From Coprococcus comes ATCC 27758 (lineage in GTDB: Bacteria; Bacillota; Clostridia; Lachnospirales; Lachnospiraceae), in the NCBI RefSeq assembly GCF_025149785.1, contig NZ_CP102277.1, positions 3,309,067-3,373,066 of the forward strand: DNA of 64,000 nt, written 5' to 3'. A program made the position numbers and the translations under genes. Below, in pieces: positions 33,059 through 41,850 of the stretch (position 1 is its first letter; every line of letters starts with the position of its first letter). Below the pieces are notes generated by a model. It was not told the origin of the DNA. It did not search any database and saw only the letters and a list, made by a program, of their open reading frames with translations.

Positions 33059-34276
33059 CGTAAAGGGGGTATCGAACTGAATGATACAGAGTGGATACAG
33101 GATTTTGCAGACAAACGTTTGCAGTACGGTGTATCCCAGACGAAACTTGCGGTCATGGCTGGAATCAGCCGTGAACATCTAAGCCGTATCGAATCCGGCA
33201 AGGTGGCGGTCACAGAAGAAATGAAAGTGAAACTTTTGGAAGCTCTGGAAAAATTCAATCCAGAAGCACCGCTTACCATGCTGTTTGATTATGTGAGGAT
33301 ACGGTTTCCGACACTGGATATTGGACACATCATTAAGGACATCTTACAGCTCAATATCCAGTACATGATACATGAGGACTTCGGGCATTACAGCTACACA
33401 GAACACTACTACATCGGAGATATTTTCGTATATACTTCCCCAGATGAAGAAAAAGGTGTCCTGCTGGAACTGAAAGGAAAAGGCTGTCGCCAGTTTGAAA
33501 GTTATCTGCTGGCACAGGAACGGAGCTGGTATGACTTCCTTATGGACGCTCTGGTGGACGGCGGTGTGATGAAACGCCTTGACCTTGCCATCAATGACCA
33601 TACGGGAATGTTGGATATTCCAGAACTGACCGAAAAATGCCGGGATGAGGAATGTGTATCGGTGTTCCGTTCCTTTAAGTCTTATGCTTCCGGCGAACTG
33701 GTCAAGCATAAGGAACAGGACAAGGCTGGTATGGGCTACACGCTTTATATCGGCTCATTGAAAAGTGAGGTGTACTTCTGTGTCTATGAAAAAAGCTATG
33801 AGCAGTACATCAAACTGGGGATACCCATTGAGGAAGCACCGATAAAAAACAGATTTGAAATACGGTTGAAAAATGAACGTGCTTATTATGCTGTCCGTGA
33901 CCTGCTGACCTACTATGACGCTGAACGGACGGCATTTTCTATTATCAACCGTTATGTACGCTTCGTGGATAAGGAAGCAGACAAGAAACGGAGCGACTGG
34001 AAATTATCTGTCCGATGGGCGTGGTTCATCGGGGAAAACAGAGAGCCGTTAAAGCTCACGACCAAACCCGAACCCTACACACTGGACAGAACCCTACGCT
34101 GGATTCAACGGCAGGTTGACCCGACACTCAAAATGCTGGAAGCAATCACAGCGAAAACAGGGATTGATTATCTGAAAGAAATCCGTAAATCCACGAAACT
34201 GACGGAAAAGCACTACAAGATAATCGAACAGCAGACCACAGCTACCGAAGATGTGATTTTGGAAAAGGAGAATTGA
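33044..34276 (+). CDS. mobT: MobT-family relaxase / replication initiation protein (Tn916 ORF20)
   Basis: About 400-410 residues. An N-terminal XRE helix-turn-helix (about 15-65; VSQTKLAVMAGISREHLSRIESGK) is followed by a Rep_trans-type nicking domain (about 95-350), the MOBT layout of Tn916 ORF20. It nicks oriT, just upstream, for transfer and rolling-circle replication. The ATG at 33044 lies inside a terminator stem with no ribosome site. The real start may be a CTG at 33077 (LNDTEW...), 8 nt after AAAGGGGG. The longer frame is reported because ATG is the standard choice. Confidence 0.92.
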   Translation: MSHFFRKGGIELNDTEWIQDFADKRLQYGVSQTKLAVMAGISREHLSRIESGKVAVTEEMKVKLLEALEKFNPEAPLTMLFDYVRIRFPTLDIGHIIKDILQLNIQYMIHEDFGHYSYTEHYYIGDIFVYTSPDEEKGVLLELKGKGCRQFESYLLAQERSWYDFLMDALVDGGVMKRLDLAINDHTGMLDIPELTEKCRDEECVSVFRSFKSYASGELVKHKEQDKAGMGYTLYIGSLKSEVYFCVYEKSYEQYIKLGIPIEEAPIKNRFEIRLKNERAYYAVRDLLTYYDAERTAFSIINRYVRFVDKEADKKRSDWKLSVRWAWFIGENREPLKLTTKPEPYTLDRTLRWIQRQVDPTLKMLEAITAKTGIDYLKEIRKSTKLTEKHYKIIEQQTTATEDVILEKEN

Positions 34277-34279
34277 AAA

Positions 34280-34414
34280 ATGCAACGATTATTATTTGAT
34301 TTCCTGTTCTTCTCTTTAGGGGGAACAGTTGGCGTGATTGCCATGTGTATTTTACAGGCTGGCAGACAGTCTGATAGAAAAATGATGGAACTGAAAGGAG
34401 AAAAGAAAGCATGA
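34280..34414 (+). CDS. DUF3789-type small membrane protein
   Basis: 44 residues with one membrane helix (LLFDFLFFSLGGTVGVIAMCILQAG) and a charged end (SDRKMMELKGEKKA). This is the small DUF3789-like protein that follows the relaxase gene in many Tn916-type elements. It starts 4 bp after mobT, after AAAGGAG, and its stop overlaps the next start (ATGA), so translation is coupled. Its role is unknown. Confidence 0.75.
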   Translation: MQRLLFDFLFFSLGGTVGVIAMCILQAGRQSDRKMMELKGEKKA

Positions 34415-34632
34415 ATTTTGGACAGAACCTTTATAACTGGTTTTTAAGCAATGCACAGAGCCTTGTGCTTATGGCGATTGTGGTTATCGGTATCTACTTG
34501 GGATTTAAGCGTGAGTTTTCCAAACTTATCGGATTCTTGGTAGTTGCCTTAGTAGCCGTTGGTCTTGTATTCAATGCGTCCGGCGTAAAAGACGTATTGT
34601 TACAGTTATTCAATAAGATTATTGGAGCGTAA
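34411..34632 (+). CDS. TcpD-like conjugation membrane protein
   Basis: 73 residues with two membrane helices (about 17-35 and 40-58; LVLMAIVVIGIYLGF, LIGFLVVALVAVGLVF). Size, place and pattern fit TcpD-family proteins (Tn916 ORF19 region), small membrane parts of Gram-positive transfer systems. Coupled to the previous gene by ATGA. The sequence downstream turns AT-rich with two copies of ACTTGTGGTAATATACTA (34662-34696), possibly the promoter of the next cargo gene. Confidence 0.72.
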   Translation: MNFGQNLYNWFLSNAQSLVLMAIVVIGIYLGFKREFSKLIGFLVVALVAVGLVFNASGVKDVLLQLFNKIIGA

Positions 34633-34729
34633 AATTAAGAATCCCACATTTTGAACACAAACTTGTGGTAATATACTAACTTGTGGTAATATACTAATAT
34701 CATTAAAATGTTTAAAGGAGATTCTTATT

Positions 34730-35257
34730 ATGGTTAGATACAGTATTGAAATCGGACAGCAAGAACAAAATATTTTAAAAGAAATCGTTTTAGCCAGTGA
34801 TAAAAATGTAAAGAAACGTAAATTTGCAACAGGGTTATCGTCTGTGATGGCTGTCATAATGTTAATATATACGATTCTTTGTTTTATGAATAGTCGTATT
34901 GGATATGGTATTATTGGATTATTATTTTCGGTTTTCTTTATCTGGATTATCATAAACGGAGCTAACACATTTCAGAAAAAAGTAATAAATATTGTTCATT
35001 CAAAGATGGATAATAAATTGACTTCGGGAAAACGTGAATATTGTTTTGATACCGATGGTATTACAGTTAGTTCTGATATCGGTAACGGGACTAATCATTG
35101 GAACGCCTTTAAATGTTGGGGGATTTTCAGAAATTACATATATATCAGAACAATAAAAAATGAAATGGTTCTTGTTAATCAAAATGATTTGTCTGAAAAT
35201 GATGTAAAAGAGTTAAAATCCCTTTTGAGTCAGAATTTAAAAGAAGAAACGCTTTAA
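34730..35257 (+). CDS. YcxB-like membrane protein (cargo)
   Basis: 175 residues: two membrane helices (about 40-58 and 62-80), then a soluble domain with ITVSSDIGNGTNHWNAFKCWGIFRNYIYI...NEMVLVNQNDL that matches the YcxB-like fold (PF14317). Function of the family is unknown; similar proteins are found beside toxin-immunity loci. AT-rich, with AAAGGAG before the ATG and its own direct-repeat promoter region, so it is an insertion into the ICE core. A strong terminator follows. Confidence 0.7.
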   Translation: MVRYSIEIGQQEQNILKEIVLASDKNVKKRKFATGLSSVMAVIMLIYTILCFMNSRIGYGIIGLLFSVFFIWIIINGANTFQKKVINIVHSKMDNKLTSGKREYCFDTDGITVSSDIGNGTNHWNAFKCWGIFRNYIYIRTIKNEMVLVNQNDLSENDVKELKSLLSQNLKEETL

Positions 35258-35272
35258 TATTGTTTTAGAGTT

Positions 35273-35306
35273 AAGCAGTCTTTCAGTTATGATCGACTGC
35301 TTTTTT
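35273..35306 (+). terminator. Terminator before the ArdA cluster
   Basis: AAGCAGTC (35273-35280) pairs with GACTGCTT (35295-35302), followed by T6. It closes the YcxB cargo gene and stands 35 bp before the first ArdA start. Its stem sequence is nearly the same as that of the terminator at 30664-30694. Confidence 0.8.
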
Positions 35307-35340
35307 CATACTCAAAATTAGAAGAAAGGACTGAATTACG

Positions 35341-35832
35341 ATGGAAGAATGTAGCGTATTGATTGAAACGACCAAATCAGCAGAGGATAAAACCTCTCGC
35401 TGGTTTGATTTACCCATTGATTATGAGCTGTTCCGTGACCTGCTCGGCGTGGAAGCTGACAGCAATGATTATCAAATCATTGATATGAAGCTCCCCTTTG
35501 CTGACGACATTGTAAGGACAACATCTGTCAGACGATTAAACAAGTTGTACTTTGCTTACACGGATTTATCGCCAGAGGTTCAGCAGGCTTATAAAGAGTT
35601 GATTCCCTACTGTGGCGGTGTTGAGGATTTATTGCAGAAGTCGGAAGAATTTCTGTTTTATCCAGAGTGCCACAACATCATGGACGTTGCCCGTTACCGC
35701 TTGGAGCATAACATTGAATTTTCTGTTCTATCCGAAAAAGGAAAGAAATACTTTAATCTGGAAGCCTACGCCCATGAACTGGACGAAAAAGGACGTTATG
35801 CTGTCTGCAATAATGGAATGTTCAAACTTTGA
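35341..35832 (+). CDS. ardA: ArdA antirestriction protein 1
   Basis: 163 residues, acidic, of the ArdA family (Tn916 ORF18): opening segment SRWFDLPIDYELFRDLLGVE, internal YQIIDMKLPF, and the end AYAHELDEKGRYAVCNNGMF. ArdA mimics bent DNA and blocks type I restriction-modification enzymes, protecting incoming ICE DNA. It is the first of three adjacent paralogues (next at 35848 and 36260), which differ a lot in sequence. GAAAGGA precedes the ATG. Confidence 0.88.
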   Translation: MEECSVLIETTKSAEDKTSRWFDLPIDYELFRDLLGVEADSNDYQIIDMKLPFADDIVRTTSVRRLNKLYFAYTDLSPEVQQAYKELIPYCGGVEDLLQKSEEFLFYPECHNIMDVARYRLEHNIEFSVLSEKGKKYFNLEAYAHELDEKGRYAVCNNGMFKL

Positions 35833-35847
35833 CAGGTGGTATTGCTT

Positions 35848-36243
35848 ATGGCAGAAATGAAAGTATTTGTTATCAATCTTGATGAACAGGAAAAAGATAC
35901 AGGCTGTGCGTGGTTTACACTTCCCTGCAACATAGAAGCATTAAAACAATCCATTGGTTTACCGCCGGACAGTGACCGTTATCTTATCAGTGATTATGAT
36001 TTTCCTTTTGAAATCCTGCAAGATACAGACCTCGACTTGCTAAATAATGTCTGCCTTGCAATTTCAGAGAGTGAAATCCCACACGAAGATATACCTGCAA
36101 TTCAAAGAGAATGGTTTTCAAACCTGCAAGAGCTGGAAGCCGGACTTTGCAATATTACATACCATCGGAACTGTTCAGATATGGAAGAAACATCAGAACA
36201 TTTCCTGTGTGTGCATGGCAGATTTTATGAATACAATGAGTGA
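35848..36243 (+). CDS. ArdA-like antirestriction protein 2 (short)
   Basis: 131 residues. Shares with its neighbours the opening MKVFVINLDEQE...GCAWFTLPCNIEALKQSIGLPPDSDRY and the end DMEETSEHFLCVHGRFYEY, but lacks about 30 residues of the middle (anti-restriction) region seen in the others. AGGTGGT lies before the ATG at 35848; an earlier in-frame ATG at 35836 is less well placed. It may have changed specificity or be a partial copy. Very acidic, as expected for a DNA mimic. Confidence 0.8.
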   Translation: MAEMKVFVINLDEQEKDTGCAWFTLPCNIEALKQSIGLPPDSDRYLISDYDFPFEILQDTDLDLLNNVCLAISESEIPHEDIPAIQREWFSNLQELEAGLCNITYHRNCSDMEETSEHFLCVHGRFYEYNE

Positions 36244-36259
36244 AAGGAAGTGACCGTTT

Positions 36260-36763
36260 ATGATTGATGATATGCAAGTCTATATAGCCAATCTTGGCAA
36301 GTACAATGAGGGAGAACTGGTCGGGGACTGGTTCTCTTTTCCGTTGGACGAAGAAGTGATTGCAGAACGTATCGGCTTAAATGTAGAGTACGAAGAATAC
36401 GCAATCCATGATACGGACAACTTCCCGATGGAGATTAGCGAATACATTTCCATCGAAGAACTGAACCGTATCTATGAGCAGTTGGAAGAATTACCGGATT
36501 ACCTGCTGGACGACTTGGACAGTTTTATATCCTGCTATGGAAGTCTGGAAGAACTGGTGGAACATAAGGACGACATCATTCTGTATTCCGGCTGTGAAAC
36601 GATGACCGATTTAGCCTACTATCTGATTGATGAAGAACAGATACTCGGAGAAATCCCGTCCTCTTTACAGAACTATATCGACTATGAAGCCTACGGGCGT
36701 GACCTCGATATAGAGGGGACATTTATTGCAACAAACGCTGGTATCTGTGAGGTACTGCGTTAA
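36260..36763 (+). CDS. ardA: ArdA antirestriction protein 3
   Basis: 167 residues, strongly acidic. Family pattern: MQVYIANLGKYNEGELVGDWFSFPLDEEVIAERIGLN, then AIHDTDNFPMEISEY, IEELNRIYEQLEELPDYLLDDLDSFI, and the end DYEAYGRDLDIEGTFIATNAGICEV. It is the closest of the three to canonical ArdA/Tn916 ORF18. AAGGAAG lies before the ATG. The gap to the next gene (36764-36876) holds no gene. Confidence 0.9.
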   Translation: MIDDMQVYIANLGKYNEGELVGDWFSFPLDEEVIAERIGLNVEYEEYAIHDTDNFPMEISEYISIEELNRIYEQLEELPDYLLDDLDSFISCYGSLEELVEHKDDIILYSGCETMTDLAYYLIDEEQILGEIPSSLQNYIDYEAYGRDLDIEGTFIATNAGICEVLR

Positions 36764-36876
36764 GGGCTGGCAGATCAGCACCGCCACTGGTGCTACTGTC
36801 AGCTTTTCTCTTGGGGGCAGTCTGGAAAATCCGGCTGTCCCTGTTGTTAGGAAAATGAAGAAAGGAGCATTTACAA

Positions 36877-37266
36877 GTGAAGAAAATCCGAAGTTATACA
36901 AGTATCTGGAACGTGGAAAAGGTACTGTATGCCATCAATGATGTAAACCTGCCATTCCCTGTGACCTTTACCCAGATTACATGGTTCGTGCTGACGGAAT
37001 TTATCATCATTCTGTTTGCAGATATACCGCCACTTTCCATGATTGAGGGTGCGTTTTTGAAATATTTCGGGATTCCCGTTGCCCTTACATGGTTTATGTC
37101 ACAGAAAACCTTTGACGGGAAAAAGCCATACAGTTACATCAAGACGATGGTTCTGTATGCCCTGCGTCCTAAAGTGACTTATGCCGGAAAAGCCGTGAAC
37201 CTGCATAAGCAGAAATTTGAGGAAACTATCACGGCAGTAAGGAGTGTGACCTATGTCCCCGATTAA
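36877..37266 (+). CDS. TcpE-family conjugation protein (Tn916 ORF17)
   Basis: 129 residues with two membrane helices (about 35-52 and 58-75) and the conserved opening RSYTSIWNVEKVLYAI and segment PVTFTQITWFVLTEF...QKTFDGKKPYSYI. TcpE/ORF17/ConD proteins are membrane parts of the Gram-positive transfer channel. It starts with GTG after AAAGGAG, and overlaps the VirB4-like gene by 14 bp, so the two are translated together. Confidence 0.85.
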   Translation: MKKIRSYTSIWNVEKVLYAINDVNLPFPVTFTQITWFVLTEFIIILFADIPPLSMIEGAFLKYFGIPVALTWFMSQKTFDGKKPYSYIKTMVLYALRPKVTYAGKAVNLHKQKFEETITAVRSVTYVPD

Positions 37267-39706
37267 ATATATCGACAATAACCTTGTCTGGAATAAGGAC
37301 AATGAGGTGTTCGCCTACTATGAGCTGATACCGTACAATTATTCATTCTTATCCCCAGAGCAGAAATACCTTGTGCATGACAGCTTCCGTCAGCTTATAG
37401 CACAGTCCCGTGAGGGAAAGATTCATGCGTTGCAGATTGCAACCGAAAGTTCAATCCGAAGCATACAGGAACAGTCAAAGAAGCTGGTAACTGGAAAGCT
37501 CCGTGAGGTAGCAATCCAAAAGATAGACGACCAGACCGAAGCCCTTGTATCCATGATAGGTGATAATCAAGTGGATTACCGTTTCTTTCTGGGATTCAAG
37601 CTCATGGTCACAGAGGACGAAGTCAATCTGAAGAACATCAAAAAATCGGTATTTCTGACATTCCGTGAGTTTTTGAATGAGGTAAGGCACACGCTGATGA
37701 ATGACTTTGTTTCCATGAGCAATGATGAAATCAACCGTTATGCGAAGATGGAAAAACTGCTGGAAAACAAAATCTCCCGTAGATTCAAAATCCGCCGACT
37801 GGAAGCCAAAGACTTTGCGTATCTGATGGAACACCTCTACGGCAGGGACGGGATAGCCTATGAAGATTATGTGTATCCTCTGCCAAAAAGAAAATTAAAA
37901 AGGGAAACACTGATTAAGTATTATGACCTTATCCGTCCTACCCGTTGCGTGGTGGAAGAAAGCCAGCGATATTTGCGTCTGGAACATGAGGACAGCGAAA
38001 GTTATGTGTCCTACTTTACGGTCAATGCCATTGTCGGGGAGCTGGACTTCCCATCATCGGAAATCTTTTATTTCCAGCAACAGCAGTTCACATTCCCTGT
38101 GGATACTTCCATGAATGTTGAGATTGTGGGAAATAAGAAAGCCTTAACCACTGTCCGTAACAAGAAAAAGGAATTAAAGGACTTGGATAATCACGCCTAT
38201 CAAGCTGGAAATGAAACAAGTTCAAATGTGGTGGAAGCCTTGGACAGTGTCGATGAACTGGAAACAGACTTAGACCAGAGTAAGGAAAGTATGTACAAGT
38301 TAAGCTACGTCATACGGGTGTCTGCACCCGATCTTGACGAACTGAAACGCCGTTGTGATGAGGTTAAGGATTTTTACGATGATTTGAATGTGAAGCTGGT
38401 TCGTCCTGCCGGAGATATGCTTGGACTGCATGGAGAATTTCTTCCAGCCAGCAAGCGTTACATCAATGATTATATCCAGTATGTGAAATCAGATTTTTTA
38501 GCCGGACTTGGTTTTGGAGCTACCCAGATGTTGGGAGAAAATACAGGAATTTATATCGGATATTCCGTGGATACAGGAAGAAATGTCTACCTGCAACCGT
38601 CCCTTGCCAGTCAAGGGGTAAAAGGTACGGTCACAAATGCGTTGGCTTCTGCCTTTGTGGGTTCGCTTGGTGGTGGAAAATCATTCTGTAATAACCTGCT
38701 GGTGTATTATTCCGTCCTGTTCGGTGGACAGGCAGTTATCCTAGACCCGAAAAGTGAGCGTGGGAACTGGAAAGAAACACTGCCGGAGATTGCAGAGGAA
38801 ATCAACATTGTAAATCTCACCAGCGACAAGGAAAATGCAGGGCTTCTTGACCCGTTTGTAATTATGAAAGATAAAGAGGACGGAGCTACACTGGCAAAAG
38901 AAATTTTAACATTTTTAACAGGTATCTCAACCCGTGATGGAGACAAGTTCCCTGTGCTTATCAGTGCAATCAGCAAAGTATCAGAAAGTGAACACAGAGG
39001 ATTGCTAAATGTTATCACAGAATTACGGAAAGAAAATACGCCTATTGCAAACCATATCGCAAATCATATTGACAGTTTTACAAATTATGATTTTGCACAC
39101 CTGCTCTTTTCAGACGGAACAGCGAAAAATACTATCAGTCTGGATAACCAGCTCAATATCATACAGGTTGCGGATTTGGTTCTGCCGGATAAAGATACTA
39201 CTTTTGACGAATACACGACCATTGAATTATTATCGGTGGCAATGTTGATTGTAATATCTACCTTTGCCTTAGACTTTATCCATTCAGACCGAAGCATTTT
39301 TAAGATTGTAGACCTTGATGAAGCATGGGCGTTCTTAAATGTGGCACAGGGCGAAACTTTATCAAATAAACTGGTACGTGCTGGTAGAGCCATGAATGCC
39401 GGAGTATATTTTGTCACACAGTCCTCTGGGGACGTATCGAAAGAAAGTCTGAAAAATAACATCGGCTTAAAGTTTTCGTTCCGCTCCACAGATACCAATG
39501 AAATCAAGCAGACCTTAGAGTTTTTCGGGCTGGACAGTGAGGACGAAAATAACCAGAAGCGGTTGAGGGATTTGGAGAACGGACAATGCTTAATGCAGGA
39601 TTTATACGGGCGTGTCGGTGTAGTACAGATACACCCTGTCTTTGTAGAACTGCTCCACGCTTTTGATACCAGACCGCCGATAAAAAGTGAGGTGGATTTG
39701 GAATGA
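37253..39706 (+). CDS. VirB4-like conjugation ATPase (Tn916 ORF16, TcpF/ConE)
   Basis: 817 residues. The N-terminal half is the CagE/VirB4-like domain. The C-terminal ATPase has Walker A GSLGGGKSFCNNLL (about residue 470), Walker B KIVDLDEAWAFL, and QSSGDVSKESLKNNIGLKFSFR. It is the motor of the conjugation channel at the inner face of the membrane. It overlaps ORF17 at the start and ORF15 (by 4 bp) at the end, so the ORF17-ORF14 block is one tightly coupled transcript. Length and motifs are intact. Confidence 0.94.
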   Translation: MSPIKYIDNNLVWNKDNEVFAYYELIPYNYSFLSPEQKYLVHDSFRQLIAQSREGKIHALQIATESSIRSIQEQSKKLVTGKLREVAIQKIDDQTEALVSMIGDNQVDYRFFLGFKLMVTEDEVNLKNIKKSVFLTFREFLNEVRHTLMNDFVSMSNDEINRYAKMEKLLENKISRRFKIRRLEAKDFAYLMEHLYGRDGIAYEDYVYPLPKRKLKRETLIKYYDLIRPTRCVVEESQRYLRLEHEDSESYVSYFTVNAIVGELDFPSSEIFYFQQQQFTFPVDTSMNVEIVGNKKALTTVRNKKKELKDLDNHAYQAGNETSSNVVEALDSVDELETDLDQSKESMYKLSYVIRVSAPDLDELKRRCDEVKDFYDDLNVKLVRPAGDMLGLHGEFLPASKRYINDYIQYVKSDFLAGLGFGATQMLGENTGIYIGYSVDTGRNVYLQPSLASQGVKGTVTNALASAFVGSLGGGKSFCNNLLVYYSVLFGGQAVILDPKSERGNWKETLPEIAEEINIVNLTSDKENAGLLDPFVIMKDKEDGATLAKEILTFLTGISTRDGDKFPVLISAISKVSESEHRGLLNVITELRKENTPIANHIANHIDSFTNYDFAHLLFSDGTAKNTISLDNQLNIIQVADLVLPDKDTTFDEYTTIELLSVAMLIVISTFALDFIHSDRSIFKIVDLDEAWAFLNVAQGETLSNKLVRAGRAMNAGVYFVTQSSGDVSKESLKNNIGLKFSFRSTDTNEIKQTLEFFGLDSEDENNQKRLRDLENGQCLMQDLYGRVGVVQIHPVFVELLHAFDTRPPIKSEVDLE

Positions 39707-41850
39707 TGAAATCTGTCACAAAAGAAAAGGTGTTCCATGTGCTGAAAATGATTCTGATTGCCGTGACCGTCACGCTGGTACTGCTGTCCCTGCTTGGGAC
39801 GGTAGCTCATGCGTCTGGACTGGTCGATGATACGGTCAATGCAGACAACCTGTATTCAAAGTATCCGCTTTCCAATTATCAGCTTGATTTCTATGTGGAC
39901 AATAGCTGGTCTTGGCTTCCGTGGAACTGGCTGGACGGCATTGGAAAATCGGTGCAGTACGGGCTTTACTGTATCACAAATTTTGTCTGGACAATCAGCC
40001 TGTATCTTAGCAATGCCACAGGATATGTGGTGCAACAGGCGTATAAGCTGGACTTCATCAATGACATGGCAGACAGTATCGGGAAAAGTATCCAGACACT
40101 TGCCGGAGTGACCGAAAACGGATTTTCAAGCAGTGGATTCTATGTGGGATTCCTGCTTATTATCATTCTGATTGTAGGTGTTTATACCGCCTATACAGGG
40201 CTTCTCAAACGGGAAACAAGCAAGGCACTTCACGCCGTTATCAACTTTGTAGTGGTATTCATCGTGTCTGCGTCCTTTATTGCTTATGCTCCCAATTATA
40301 TCCAGAAAATCAATGATTTCAGTTCGGACATCAGCACCGCTTCTCTGGACTTGGGGACAAAAATCATGCTCCCCGATTCACAAAGCAAAGGCAAGGACAG
40401 CGTAGACCTTATCCGTGACAGCCTTTTTGCGATACAGGTAGAAAAACCGTGGCTGTTGTTGCAGTTCGGGAACAGCGATACCGAAGAAATCGGGACTGAC
40501 CGTGTAGAAGCTCTGGTATCTGCCAGCCCGTCCGATGAAGATGGGGAAACAAGGGAAACTGTTGTCAAAACAGAGATTGAGGATAACGACAATGACAACC
40601 TTACCATTCCACAGGTCGTCAACCGTCTTGGCATGGTGTTCTTCCTGCTCATTTTCAATCTCGGTATCACAATATTTATCTTCCTGCTTACTGGCATGAT
40701 GTTGTTTTCCCAGATACTCTTTATCATATATGCCATATTTTTACCTGTCAGTTTTTTACTGTCCATGATACCGACCTATGAGAACATGGCGAAACAGGCA
40801 GTTGTCCGTGTGTTCAATGCCATTATGACAAGAGCCGGAATCACACTGATTGTGACCGTGGCATTTTCAATTTCCAGTATGTTTTACAACATTTCCACAG
40901 ACTATCCGTTCTTCATGGTGGCATTTTTGCAGATAATCTGTTTTGCCGGAATCTACATGAAACTCGGAGAACTAATGAGTATGTTCAGTCTGAATGCCAA
41001 TGACAGCCAGCAGATAGGTCGCCGGATATTCCGTAGACCGATGGTGTTCATGCGACACAGGGCAAGACGTATGGAACGCCGACTTGCAAGGGCTGTGGGT
41101 ACAGGAAGTATGGTCGGAGCTGGTGCTGGTGCAGTCGCTGGTTCTGCTTATAATCACTCTCGTTCTACACATAAAAATACGCCAGCCAGACCACAAAGGA
41201 ATAATGATATTTCCGTGGGAAGCCGTGTCGGTTCTGCGGTAGGTGCTGTAATGGATACAAAAAATAAAGTCCGTGACAGTGCTTCTTCTCTGAAAGAAAA
41301 TGTGAAAGACTTACCGACACAGGCTGGTTATGCTGTTCACTCTGCAAAACAGAAAGCAAAGGATAATGTATCGGACTTTAAGCGTGGCATTGTGGAAGAA
41401 CGGGAAAACCGACAGGAACAGCGTACACAGAAACGCAACCTGCACAGGGAAAATATCTCACAGAAAAAGCAGGAATTACAGAAAGCACAGGAAGCAAGGC
41501 AGACAGTTCATGCGAATGGATCAGCGACAGCCGGAGCTACCAGAAGCCATGAACGCCCTGTTGCCACACCTGTTCCAAAAACAGCACAGACCGATACGGT
41601 CATAAAGCCGGATATGAAGCGTCCTGCTACTTCTCCTGTGATAAAAAATGCAGAAGTCAAGGCTGGAAAAGAAACTGTTCGAACCAATATCAGACAGGAA
41701 CAACAGGTCAAAGGTGTTACCAGAACGAACCAGCCGAATATAGCGGAATCCAGAAGTAATCAAAAGAAAACAACCATACAGAAACAGGTCAAGCAAAAAC
41801 AGAATCGTAAGACTGTTACGAAGCAACCAGAGAAAGGACGGAAGAAATGA
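39703..41850 (+). CDS. Conjugation channel membrane protein (Tn916 ORF15, VirB6-like)
   Basis: 715 residues. A first helix or signal (about 10-30), then about six more membrane helices between residues 90 and 425 (VGFLLIIILIVGVYTAYTG, FFLLIFNLGITIFIFLLTG, FMVAFLQIICFAGIYM). A long basic, Gln/Lys-rich tail (about 460-715) contains an alanine/glycine-rich helix (TGSMVGAGAGAVAGSA). The layout matches Tn916 ORF15/TcpH/ConG, the large pore component. Four-bp overlaps join it to ORF16 and ORF14. Confidence 0.9.
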   Translation: MMKSVTKEKVFHVLKMILIAVTVTLVLLSLLGTVAHASGLVDDTVNADNLYSKYPLSNYQLDFYVDNSWSWLPWNWLDGIGKSVQYGLYCITNFVWTISLYLSNATGYVVQQAYKLDFINDMADSIGKSIQTLAGVTENGFSSSGFYVGFLLIIILIVGVYTAYTGLLKRETSKALHAVINFVVVFIVSASFIAYAPNYIQKINDFSSDISTASLDLGTKIMLPDSQSKGKDSVDLIRDSLFAIQVEKPWLLLQFGNSDTEEIGTDRVEALVSASPSDEDGETRETVVKTEIEDNDNDNLTIPQVVNRLGMVFFLLIFNLGITIFIFLLTGMMLFSQILFIIYAIFLPVSFLLSMIPTYENMAKQAVVRVFNAIMTRAGITLIVTVAFSISSMFYNISTDYPFFMVAFLQIICFAGIYMKLGELMSMFSLNANDSQQIGRRIFRRPMVFMRHRARRMERRLARAVGTGSMVGAGAGAVAGSAYNHSRSTHKNTPARPQRNNDISVGSRVGSAVGAVMDTKNKVRDSASSLKENVKDLPTQAGYAVHSAKQKAKDNVSDFKRGIVEERENRQEQRTQKRNLHRENISQKKQELQKAQEARQTVHANGSATAGATRSHERPVATPVPKTAQTDTVIKPDMKRPATSPVIKNAEVKAGKETVRTNIRQEQQVKGVTRTNQPNIAESRSNQKKTTIQKQVKQKQNRKTVTKQPEKGRKK

